From Anaerotruncus sp. G3(2012) (GTDB lineage Bacteria > Bacillota > Clostridia > Oscillospirales > Ruminococcaceae), in the NCBI RefSeq assembly GCF_000403395.2, contig NZ_KE159657.1:548172-612171 (forward strand): DNA of 64,000 bases, read 5' to 3'. Below are positions 23,565 through 30,572 of the stretch, in pieces. The translations under genes and the position numbers were made by a program. The notes below the pieces were generated by a model that saw nothing but the letters and a program-made list of their open reading frames with translations, ran no database searches and had not been told where the DNA came from. The stretch's first letter is position 1. Every line of letters starts with the position of its first letter.

Positions 23565-24434
23565 ATGGGAAAACTGATAAGAGCAATCGCTGCTGACGGG
23601 AGTTGTGTCTGCACCGCGGTGGATTCGACCGATGTGGTCGCGGAGATGGAACGGATCCATCAACCATCCGCAACCGTCACCGCTGCGTTGGGGCGGTTGA
23701 TTACCGCGGCTTCGATCATGGGGAGCCAGCTGAAAAATGATACCGACAGCGTTACCGTCCGTCTGGCGGGGGATGGGCCTGCCGGTTCGCTGATCGCAGT
23801 TTCGGACAGCCATGGTAATCCGCGCGGCTATGTTGCCAACCCGATTGTTGAAATTCCGCTCAACCAGTATGGGAAACTGGATGTCGCGGGTGCGGTTGGC
23901 AGGCAGGGCACGCTGACAGTAATCAAGGATGTGGGGCTTCCCGAGCCGGCGACCGGTTCGGTGCCGATTATTTCGGGCGAGATTGCCGAGGATGTCACCA
24001 GCTATTATGCGGTCAGCGAGCAGACGCCGGCTGTGTGCGCACTGGGGGTGCTGGTCAACCCGGACTTGAGCGTCAGGGCGGCGGGCGGCTACCTGATCCA
24101 GCTCCTTCCGGGCGCGGGGGAGGATGTGATCCAGAAGCTTGAACAATCCCTGGAGAAGGTCAGGCCGGTCACCGAGATGATTCAAAGCGGCATGACGCCG
24201 GCTGAAATCGTCCACACAGTGCTGGACGGATTCAGCCCTGACCTGTTGGAGGAAACGGAAATCAGCTACCGGTGCAGCTGCTCGCGCCAGCGGGTGGAGC
24301 GTGCACTGGTCAGCATCGGGAGGGAAGAGCTGCAAAGCATGATCGATGAGCAGGAGACAACCGAAGTCGGCTGCCATTTTTGCAGCAAAAAGTACCTGTT
24401 TACCCGTGACGATCTGCGCAGGCTGATTCGGTAG
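23565..24434 (+). CDS. hslO: Redox-regulated chaperone Hsp33
   Basis: 289 residues. Hsp33 is a holdase activated by oxidative unfolding; the zinc-binding redox switch is seen as CSC (about 240-242) and CHFC (about 269-272) near the C-terminus. N-terminal markers are AALGRLITAASIMGSQLK and GPAGSLIAVSDSHGNPRGYV. The ATG at 23565 gives the standard start MGKLIRAI. It follows the methyltransferase by 16 nt. Confidence 0.96.
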   Translation: MGKLIRAIAADGSCVCTAVDSTDVVAEMERIHQPSATVTAALGRLITAASIMGSQLKNDTDSVTVRLAGDGPAGSLIAVSDSHGNPRGYVANPIVEIPLNQYGKLDVAGAVGRQGTLTVIKDVGLPEPATGSVPIISGEIAEDVTSYYAVSEQTPAVCALGVLVNPDLSVRAAGGYLIQLLPGAGEDVIQKLEQSLEKVRPVTEMIQSGMTPAEIVHTVLDGFSPDLLEETEISYRCSCSRQRVERALVSIGREELQSMIDEQETTEVGCHFCSKKYLFTRDDLRRLIR

Positions 24435-24472
24435 GTTCTCTGAAAATGCAATCTGACATTTGATTTCCTGCA

Positions 24473-24520
24473 AGAAAGAAGCCGCGCAGATTCCAAGAAT
24501 CTGCGCGGCTTCTTTCTCTG
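24473..24520. terminator. Bidirectional terminator between hslO and nth
   Basis: A perfect 21-bp stem (agaaagaagccgcgcagattc and its complement, 3-nt loop). Flanking A/T tracts fit use by both convergent genes. Confidence 0.9.
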
Positions 24521-24619
24521 CGGAGGCTTTTCCTCCTGCTCCAACGCCTACTTTTGCCCGGAAAAACAGGATGCGGCGTTCCGACCGCAGCAAGGGCTGG
24601 CGAAACTTTTTATTGTTTT

Positions 24620-25270
24620 TTAAGCGCTCCCCGGATGATAGGTCTCCTGATAATGTTTGCAGCAGACGTTCAGAACACACCGGTCGCACTGCGGACGCCT
24701 CGCAACGCAGACTGCCCGCCCATGCAGCACCAAACGGTGGCAGAAATCATTGGATTCCTCAGGCGGGAGCAAGGGCCGCAGCTGGTTTTCAACCTTGACC
24801 GGGTCTTTGCCTTCCGAAAGCCCCAACAGGTTGGTTAGGCGGATGCAGTGGGTATCGACGACGATCGCCGGTTTGTGAAAAATATCCCCCATCATCAGGT
24901 TGGCGGTTTTGCGTCCGATGCCGGGGAGCTTGACCAGTTCTTCCAGAGAATCCGGGACCTCCCCGCCATACTGCTCCATTATCATCCGGCACATTGCAAT
25001 GATGTCTTTGGCCTTGGTTTTATACAACCCACAGGATTTGATGCATTCTTCAACATCGGTAAGGTCGGCCTCGGCAAACGCCTGAACCGAAGGATATCTG
25101 GCATACAGATCCTTGCACACAATGTTAACCCGCACATCGGTGCATTGCGCGGCGAGACGGGTGGCAATCAGCAGCTCATGGGGGCGGGTATAGGTGAGCG
25201 AACAGATCGCATCCGGATATTCCTGCTTGAGCAGTTCAACCGCCATCTGCGCGGTTTCTTTTTTTGTCAT
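24620..25270 (-). CDS. nth: Endonuclease III
   Basis: 216-residue bifunctional DNA glycosylase/AP lyase for oxidised pyrimidines. The helix-hairpin-helix is LPGIGRKTANLMM with catalytic Lys. The catalytic Asp is in IVVDTHCIRLTN. The C-terminal [4Fe-4S] loop C-x6-C-x2-C-x5-C is complete (CVARRPQCDRCVLNVCC). The start at 25270 is chosen over earlier in-frame codons because GAGGAGGGG precedes it and MTKKETAQMAVELLKQEYPDA is the standard N-terminus. Confidence 0.96.
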   Translation of the reverse strand: MTKKETAQMAVELLKQEYPDAICSLTYTRPHELLIATRLAAQCTDVRVNIVCKDLYARYPSVQAFAEADLTDVEECIKSCGLYKTKAKDIIAMCRMIMEQYGGEVPDSLEELVKLPGIGRKTANLMMGDIFHKPAIVVDTHCIRLTNLLGLSEGKDPVKVENQLRPLLPPEESNDFCHRLVLHGRAVCVARRPQCDRCVLNVCCKHYQETYHPGSA

Positions 25271-25391
25271 TGGGAACCCCTCCTCGCCTATATGATACCA
25301 TCCGAAATGTCCGGCGTCAAATCTGGAAGCATATTTTGGAGAAATTCGCCCTATACTTTGAAGAAACTGTTTTTGGGAAAGGGGAAACAAG

Positions 25392-25865
25392 ATGACTGCA
25401 CAGATTCGGGCAAAACCGCTGATCGCTTCCATTGCACTTGCTATGGGAGGCGGGTTTCTAAGCAACCGGCTTTCAGGGGATGTCAAGGGAATCTATCAGA
25501 CACTGAACCTGCCATGGTTTGCGCCGCCCGACTGGGTGTTTGCCGTTGTCTGGCCGGTGCTTTATCTGCTGATTGCAGCTGCATATTATCTGGTGATGGA
25601 GTCCCCAAAAGGGGAAGCCCGTACCCAGGCGATGACCTTTTATCTGGTACAGCTTTTTCTGAATTTTTTATGGAGTCCGCTTTTCTTCCGCTGGGGCGCG
25701 TATGCCTGGGCGTTTCGGCTGCTTTGCACTATCTTTCTGCTTGCATTGGCAACCATAATTTGCTTCGCACTGATTGACCGCCGCACCCTCTGGCTAATGA
25801 CGCCTTATCTGGTCTGGCTGGTCTTTGCCATGCTGCTGAATAAATCTATTGCAGTATTGAATTAG
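25392..25865 (+). CDS. TspO/MBR-family membrane protein
   Basis: 157 residues, five transmembrane helices. Signature motifs: LNLPWFAPPDWVFAVVWPVLYLLIAAAYYL (about 39-68) and LVQLFLNFLWSPLFF (about 89-103). Bacterial TspO proteins bind tetrapyrroles and are linked to porphyrin handling and stress. Shine-Dalgarno AAAGGGGAAAC. It is divergent from nth and is followed by a separate promoter. Confidence 0.92.
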   Translation: MTAQIRAKPLIASIALAMGGGFLSNRLSGDVKGIYQTLNLPWFAPPDWVFAVVWPVLYLLIAAAYYLVMESPKGEARTQAMTFYLVQLFLNFLWSPLFFRWGAYAWAFRLLCTIFLLALATIICFALIDRRTLWLMTPYLVWLVFAMLLNKSIAVLN

Positions 25866-25885
25866 CTGGAACAGTATGCTATAAT
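25857..25885 (+). promoter_or_regulatory. Promoter of the PerM-type gene
   Basis: TTGAAT (25857-25862) and TATAAT (25880-25885), 17-nt spacer, overlapping the tspO stop. The leader to 26038 is about 145 nt and shows no clear regulatory fold. Confidence 0.72.
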
Positions 25886-26037
25886 ATGTGAAAAGTATAA
25901 CACAGTTAGCCCACCCTTATGGCAAAAGGATATAATCGTGGGGCATTTTTGCCGACAGCAGACGGGTTGGATCTGCCGGTTGGTTCGGATTTCCCTACAG
26001 GACAAAATGACAGAAATGGAAGCGTGAAATTTTTTAT

Positions 26038-27345
26038 ATGAAGTTTGAATTTAACAAGCGTTATAACACCATTGCGCTATATGCGTTTTTGGTGTTGGCA
26101 GCAGCGGCACTGTTTAGCGGTTTTCTGGGGAATCTCAAATATTTTGAGCGGCAAATTGAACTGGTTGTCGGGCTGCTCACGCCGTTTATCTATGGGTTTG
26201 CGATCGCCTATCTGCTCAACCCGGTGCTGAAGTTTTTTGAGCATGATTGCCTTGACCGCCTGCTGGGAGACCGGATCAACGACCGACCAAAACGTGGATT
26301 GAGTATCCTGCTGACCTATCTGTTTGCCGCAGGGCTGATTGCCGCGTTTGGTGGGATCGTGATGCCGCAGCTCGTCCTGAGTTTGACGCGTCTGATCAAT
26401 CGGCTGACAGTTTATGTAAACACAGCGGACACCTGGATGCCGGTTCTGCTTTCCTATTTTCCTGAAATTGACCTGCCGACAACCCTTTCGACCTATATTG
26501 GACAGTATGCGGACACGATCGCGCAGACCACGCTGGATACCCTGAAGAAGCTGGTACCGTGGGTGGTGACCTTCTCGACCAACTTCGCATCCGGATTGTT
26601 GCAGGTCATTGTCGGGGTGATCGTTTCGATCTACATGTTGAGCGACAAGGAGAGGTTCTGCGCGGGAATCAAAAAGATTCTCTATGCGTTCCTGCCGAAT
26701 AAAAATGCTGACTGGCTGCTGGAGTTGAGCAGCGATGCAAACCGTATTTTTGGTGGGTTTATCAGCGGCAAACTGCTCGATTCTCTCATCATCGGCATCC
26801 TCTGTTTTATCTGTATGACCCTCATGAATATGCCAAATACCATGCTGGTTTCGGTGATTGTGGGCGTCACCAACGTGATCCCATATTTTGGCCCGTTCAT
26901 TGGTGCGATCCCTTCGTTTTTTATCATTCTGATTGATCATCCGATCAAATCCCTTTGGTTTATTGTATTCATCTTTCTGTTGCAGCAGTTTGACGGCAAC
27001 ATCCTCGGCCCCAAGATTCTGGGCGATTCAACCGGGCTTTCCGCCTTTTGGGTGGTCTTCTCCATTATGCTGTTTGGCGGGCTTTACGGCTTTTTGGGGA
27101 TGTTCTTCGGTGTGCCAGTCTGGTCGGTTATCCTGATGCTGATACGCAAGCTGATTGACTCCCGCCTGTATCTGCGGAGCATGCCGGTCGAGCTGGACAG
27201 CTACTGTTCCCCGGAAGCCCCGCTGCCGCGAGATCCATCGGGGAAGAGTGCCTCGAAGGAGAAAAAATTCCATGTCGGCCGCCGGGCGCACACAGTCCAG
27301 CCGATCGGAAAAAAGAAGCCTTCGGAGGAGGAAGAGGAAGAATAG
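26038..27345 (+). CDS. AI-2E/PerM-family transporter
   Basis: 435 residues with about eight helices. Family features: the N-terminal hairpin, PFIYGFAIAYLLNPVLKFFE (about 49-68), a central amphipathic region, GKLLDSLIIGILCFI, VTNVIPYFGPFIGAIPSFFI (about 279-298), and QQFDGNILGPKILG (about 317-330). Family members export small molecules, proposed for AI-2 in E. coli YdgG and for Na+/H+ in others; substrate here unknown. The hydrophilic basic and acidic tail ends EEEEEE. A terminator follows. Confidence 0.88.
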   Translation: MKFEFNKRYNTIALYAFLVLAAAALFSGFLGNLKYFERQIELVVGLLTPFIYGFAIAYLLNPVLKFFEHDCLDRLLGDRINDRPKRGLSILLTYLFAAGLIAAFGGIVMPQLVLSLTRLINRLTVYVNTADTWMPVLLSYFPEIDLPTTLSTYIGQYADTIAQTTLDTLKKLVPWVVTFSTNFASGLLQVIVGVIVSIYMLSDKERFCAGIKKILYAFLPNKNADWLLELSSDANRIFGGFISGKLLDSLIIGILCFICMTLMNMPNTMLVSVIVGVTNVIPYFGPFIGAIPSFFIILIDHPIKSLWFIVFIFLLQQFDGNILGPKILGDSTGLSAFWVVFSIMLFGGLYGFLGMFFGVPVWSVILMLIRKLIDSRLYLRSMPVELDSYCSPEAPLPRDPSGKSASKEKKFHVGRRAHTVQPIGKKKPSEEEEEE

Positions 27346-27349
27346 GAGC

Positions 27350-27384
27350 AAAAGGGGTGCAAAGGGTTTTTGCATCCCTTTTTT
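27350..27384 (+). terminator. Terminator after the PerM-type gene
   Basis: A stem AAAAGGGGTGCAAA with TTTTGCATCCCTTTTTT begins a few bases after the stop codon and ends in a T-run. Confidence 0.8.
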
Positions 27385-27480
27385 AAAAATCCTGCAAAAT
27401 TTTGAGACAGTATAGTTGACGGAACCGAAAAGGCGGATTATAATGGGAACAAATAGTAAGGCCATGCAGAGGAACTTTCA

Positions 27481-27738
27481 ATGAAAGAATTTCATTATAC
27501 CATTCGGGATGAACTGGGGCTTCATGCGCGCCCCGCCAGCCTTCTTGTAAAAAAAGCAGGGGAACTTTCTTCCCGTATCGTGGTTGTAAAAAAGGGGAGG
27601 AAAGTAGATGCAAGGCGGTTGTTCGGCGTGATGAGCCTGGGGATCCGCTGTGGCGACGCCATTAAATTCAAGCTGGAAGGTCCGAAAGAGGAAGAAGAAG
27701 CAGAGCTTTTGAAAAGGTTCTGTGAAAACACATTTTGA
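27481..27738 (+). CDS. ptsH: Phosphocarrier protein HPr with Arg at the Ser-46 position
   Basis: 85-residue HPr. The PEP-dependent phosphorylation site is intact (GLHARPAS, His15). In Gram-positive HPr the regulatory site is KSIMGVMSLG with Ser46; here the exact equivalent reads RRLFGVMSLG, so residue 46 is Arg. HPr kinase could not make P-Ser-HPr from this protein. Residues KVDAR replace the usual VNAK/VNLK. ptsI follows by 33 nt, so this HPr is the partner of enzyme I. No sugar-specific EII gene lies in the window. The ribosome site is weak (AGAGGAAC). Confidence 0.93.
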   Translation: MKEFHYTIRDELGLHARPASLLVKKAGELSSRIVVVKKGRKVDARRLFGVMSLGIRCGDAIKFKLEGPKEEEEAELLKRFCENTF

Positions 27739-27771
27739 GCCAGGGATGATCAATCATCTGGAGGTGATTCC

Positions 27772-29430
27772 GTGAAAAGGCTTACCGGAATAGGGGCTTC
27801 TCGGGGCGTTGCGATTGGAAAAGTACATTTTATTGATAATGTGGTAAAGCGGGTCGAGTGCGACACTGTAGTTGACACGGTTCTGGAGATGGAACGGTTT
27901 GAGGAAGCGCGTCTCAAAGCGATCGAGATGCTTGAGGAACTGCACCAGAAGGCCAAAAACACCGTGGGGCCAGAGGAATCTATCATTTTTGAAATCCATC
28001 AGCTGCTGCTGCGGGATAACGATTATGTCAACAGTGTCCACGAGCTGATCGCAAAATCCCACTATAGCGCAGCATATGCTGCCCAGCAAACGGGAGAGCG
28101 GTTTGCCCAGATGTTTTCCGCAATGGAGGACGCCTATCTGCGGGAGCGCAGCGCGGATATGATTGATATTTCCAGTCGGGTGGTCCGCCTTTTACAGGGG
28201 GAGGCGGCTTATGATGTCTCCCAGATCAAGGGGCAGATTATCATTGCTGCAAAGGACCTGCTGCCCAGTGAAACGATCCAGCTCGACCGTGACAGGGTGC
28301 TTGGATTTGTAACAAGCGGCGGGTCGCAGGTATCCCATTCGTCGATTTTGGCGCGGACGATGGGGATTCCCTCTGTGATTGGACTGGGGGATCAGCTTGC
28401 GGAGCTGGTTGACGGAGACATGATTGTTTTGGACGGTTTTAATGGCGTTTTGATCGCCAACCCTCCGGACAAGCTGCTCAAGGATTACCACTGCAAGCAG
28501 GCGGAATACCAGCTCTATCGGGAACGGCTGCAAACGCTGAAAGGGGTGCCAAGCCGCACACAGGACGGTGTTGAAATAGAAATCTATGGGAATATCGGGC
28601 ATCCGTCGGATGTGGATTCGGTACTTGCAAACGACGGACAGGGAGTCGGCCTGTTCCGAACCGAGTTCCTCTATATGGAATATGGTGGAATTCCGTCCGA
28701 GCAGACGCAGTTCGAAGCGTACCGATCGGTTCTCGAGCGGATGAACGGACGGAGGGTGGTGGTTCGCACGCTGGACCTGGGAGCAGATAAGGCGGCGCCG
28801 GGCATCTCCCTGCCGGCGGAGGAGAACCCCGCCCTAGGCTACCGCGCACTCCGAATCTGCCTGAAAGAACAGGCGCTCTTCAAAACTCAGCTGCGGGCGC
28901 TCCTGCGTGCAGCACTGTATGGACATCTTGCGATCATGTTTCCGATGGTTATTTCGCTGGATGAAATCCGGCAGGCAAAGGAACTGGTGGAGGTCTGCCG
29001 GGAGGAACTGGAACAGGAGGGGATTCCCTATGGGGACATGGAGCTGGGGATTATGATTGAAACCCCTGCGGCCGCGCTCCTGAGCGACCTGTTTGCACCG
29101 GAGGTGGATTTTTTCTCAATCGGGACCAACGATCTGACCCAGTATACCCTCGCGGTCGACCGGATGAATATGAAGGTCGGTGACCTTTACGATCCCCGCA
29201 ACCCGGCGGTGCTGCGCCTCGTGCAGATTGCTGCTGAGAGCGCCCGCCGGCATGGGATATGGTGCGGCGTCTGTGGGGAATCTGCGGCTGACCGCCGGCT
29301 GACCGAACATTATCTGCGGATGGGAGTCACCGAGCTTTCGGTAACGCCGGCTTCCATTTTGGAGATGCGTGAAAAGGTGCTTTCAATCAATCTGTCAACA
29401 GAAAAAGAGCATTTTATGTCCCGCGTTTGA
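27772..29430 (+). CDS. ptsI: PTS enzyme I (phosphoenolpyruvate-protein phosphotransferase)
   Basis: 552 residues; transfers phosphate from PEP to HPr. The phospho-His is in GGSQVSHSSILARTMGIP (about 182-199; the usual residue before SH is Thr, here Val). The PEP-binding barrel shows GVGLFRTEFLYME, LDLGADKAAPG, NPALGYRALRICL, the Mg-binding GIMIETPAA and FFSIGTNDLTQYTLAVDR, and the catalytic Cys in WCGVCGE. It starts with GTG behind an excellent GGAGGTGA. About 20 residues shorter than typical because the C-terminus ends early. Confidence 0.95.
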   Translation: MKRLTGIGASRGVAIGKVHFIDNVVKRVECDTVVDTVLEMERFEEARLKAIEMLEELHQKAKNTVGPEESIIFEIHQLLLRDNDYVNSVHELIAKSHYSAAYAAQQTGERFAQMFSAMEDAYLRERSADMIDISSRVVRLLQGEAAYDVSQIKGQIIIAAKDLLPSETIQLDRDRVLGFVTSGGSQVSHSSILARTMGIPSVIGLGDQLAELVDGDMIVLDGFNGVLIANPPDKLLKDYHCKQAEYQLYRERLQTLKGVPSRTQDGVEIEIYGNIGHPSDVDSVLANDGQGVGLFRTEFLYMEYGGIPSEQTQFEAYRSVLERMNGRRVVVRTLDLGADKAAPGISLPAEENPALGYRALRICLKEQALFKTQLRALLRAALYGHLAIMFPMVISLDEIRQAKELVEVCREELEQEGIPYGDMELGIMIETPAAALLSDLFAPEVDFFSIGTNDLTQYTLAVDRMNMKVGDLYDPRNPAVLRLVQIAAESARRHGIWCGVCGESAADRRLTEHYLRMGVTELSVTPASILEMREKVLSINLSTEKEHFMSRV

Positions 29431-29439
29431 AAAAATCTC

Positions 29440-29467
29440 TTGCAACTGCTCAAAAATGTGTTATGAT
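29440..29467 (+). promoter_or_regulatory. Promoter for the structured leader before folT
   Basis: TTGCAA (29440-29445) and TATGAT (29462-29467), 16-nt spacer, directly after ptsI. It would start transcription near 29474 and run through copy B of the candidate RNA and the riboswitch. Confidence 0.6.
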
Positions 29468-29476
29468 AAAGTCAGC

Positions 29477-29506
29477 CTGCTTGAAATCCATTCGGTATTC
29501 AAGCAG
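29477..29506 (+). ncRNA. 5' hairpin of the folT leader transcript
   Basis: A perfect 9-bp stem CTGCTTGAA/TTCAAGCAG with a 12-nt loop immediately after the predicted transcription start. It may protect the 5' end of the transcript. Confidence 0.45.
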
Positions 29507-29542
29507 CGGGCAGATACCCACAATCAGGCATAAATATGCTTG

Positions 29543-29652
29543 CTGGCTATATAGCGTGGAATAGAGACGCCATTGGCGGCTCTCTGCGGCCAAAAGGCCG
29601 TAGACTTCCAAAGAAAGGTTTGGTTCTTTGAGAGTATTTCGGTTCTATAGCC
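29543..29652 (+). ncRNA. Candidate structured RNA, copy B
   Basis: Closed by GGCTATA (29545-29551) with TATAGCC (29646-29652). Inside, AATAGAGACG (29560-29569) opens a hairpin GAG(A)CGCC-ATT-GGCG(G)CTC. Hairpin GCGGCC-AAAA-GGCCGT and hairpin CAAAGAA/TTCTTTG follow, before the closing GGTTCTATAGCC. The opening and closing blocks are identical to copy A at 10122-10251 while the stems differ by paired changes. No known RNA family was recognised. Confidence 0.55.
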
Positions 29653-29724
29653 AAACCGCTTTCAGGCAAATAGGAAGTGGCTGCATTTTATGATAGCCGT
29701 ATAACGGCATAAAAACAGGACAAA

Positions 29725-29824
29725 AGCAGAGTAGAAACCGGCGCGTTAAGTGCTGCCTGGACGGGGAGTTGTCAGGCGGACGAAAAGGAACCCTTGCGGT
29801 GCCGGTTTCGCATCCCGCTGCTGC
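29725..29824 (+). promoter_or_regulatory. Tetrahydrofolate riboswitch
   Basis: The conserved core GGCGCGTTAAGTG (about 29739-29752) is the hallmark of the THF (folT/folE) riboswitch. Around it are the GAGTAG block after the P1 strand, the CGGGGAGTTGT block, and the 3' strand with GGTGCCGGTTTCGCATCCCGCT. P1 forms from AGCAG and CTGCT. It sits about 60 nt before folT. Downstream an AAAAGAGAA/TTCTCTTTT hairpin and a TTTCATGTA/TACATGAAA hairpin next to the GGAG site form a plausible expression platform. Tetrahydrofolate binding would reduce folate transporter synthesis. Confidence 0.85.
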
Positions 29825-29885
29825 ATAAAAAGAGAAAAAAATTCTCTTTTCATGTAGCTTACTGTTACATGAAAGGAGTTTTTTT

Positions 29886-30470
29886 GTGTTAAAAATGGTA
29901 AAATCCTTTGGCGCAGAGGTCTGCGCACTGCCGGGCATGATTCACGATTCTGTGCGTGAGCTGCATTCGATCCGGGCGCTCACCGGTGGGGCAATGCTGA
30001 CAGCGGTCAGCATCGTAATCCATCAGTTCACCACCGCGTTCCTTTCGCAGCTGATGCGTATTAGCTTCACCTTTCTGCCGATCGCGGTTTCGGGGATGCT
30101 TTATGGCCCTGTTTTGACCGGCTCTCTGGGCGCAATGGTGGATATCCTGCGGTTCTTCGTCAGGAACAATGGCGAGGCCTATTTTATCGGGTTTACGATC
30201 AGTGAATTTGCAGTCGGTTTCCTCTATGGTATTTTTCTCTATCGGAAACAGCCTACACTCCCTCGGGTTTTTCTGGCGAAACTGGCGGTCACGACGGTCA
30301 ATAGCCTGATCCTGAATCCCCTCTGGCTCTCGATTCTTTATGGACAGTCCTACACCGTTCTGGTCGCAGCGCGTCTGGTGAAAAATGCAATCATGCTCCC
30401 GATCGAAACCGCAATGCTCTATTTTGTGCTGCGGGCAGTTGTGCGTATGCGGATACCGGGGCGCGTCTGA
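29886..30470 (+). CDS. folT: Folate ECF transporter S component
   Basis: 194-residue substrate-binding membrane subunit of a group II ECF transporter for folate. Six helices; family markers are LTGGAMLTAVSIVIHQF (about 32-48), FTFLPIAVSGMLYGPVLTGSLGAMVDILRFF, and LNPLWLSILYG. The common energising module (ecfA1, ecfA2, ecfT) is not in the window. Start GTG at 29886 after AAAGGAG with 6-nt spacing; an in-frame ATG three codons later is less well placed. The upstream THF riboswitch supports the folate assignment. Confidence 0.92.
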   Translation: MLKMVKSFGAEVCALPGMIHDSVRELHSIRALTGGAMLTAVSIVIHQFTTAFLSQLMRISFTFLPIAVSGMLYGPVLTGSLGAMVDILRFFVRNNGEAYFIGFTISEFAVGFLYGIFLYRKQPTLPRVFLAKLAVTTVNSLILNPLWLSILYGQSYTVLVAARLVKNAIMLPIETAMLYFVLRAVVRMRIPGRV

Positions 30471-30572
30471 AAAGGGAAATCCTCGAGTTGCCGCCTGCCT
30501 CAGCCACCTGTTTCATGCGTTCGGCATTTTGCTTTACAGAAGAAAATACAAAAAATTTACAGGAGAAACATT

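Noticed and set aside
29474-29700. 6S RNA
   Set aside because: The region has a promoter and an outer CAGCC/GGCTG pairing, but the predicted fold is several separate hairpins and not the long rod with a central bubble typical of 6S RNA.
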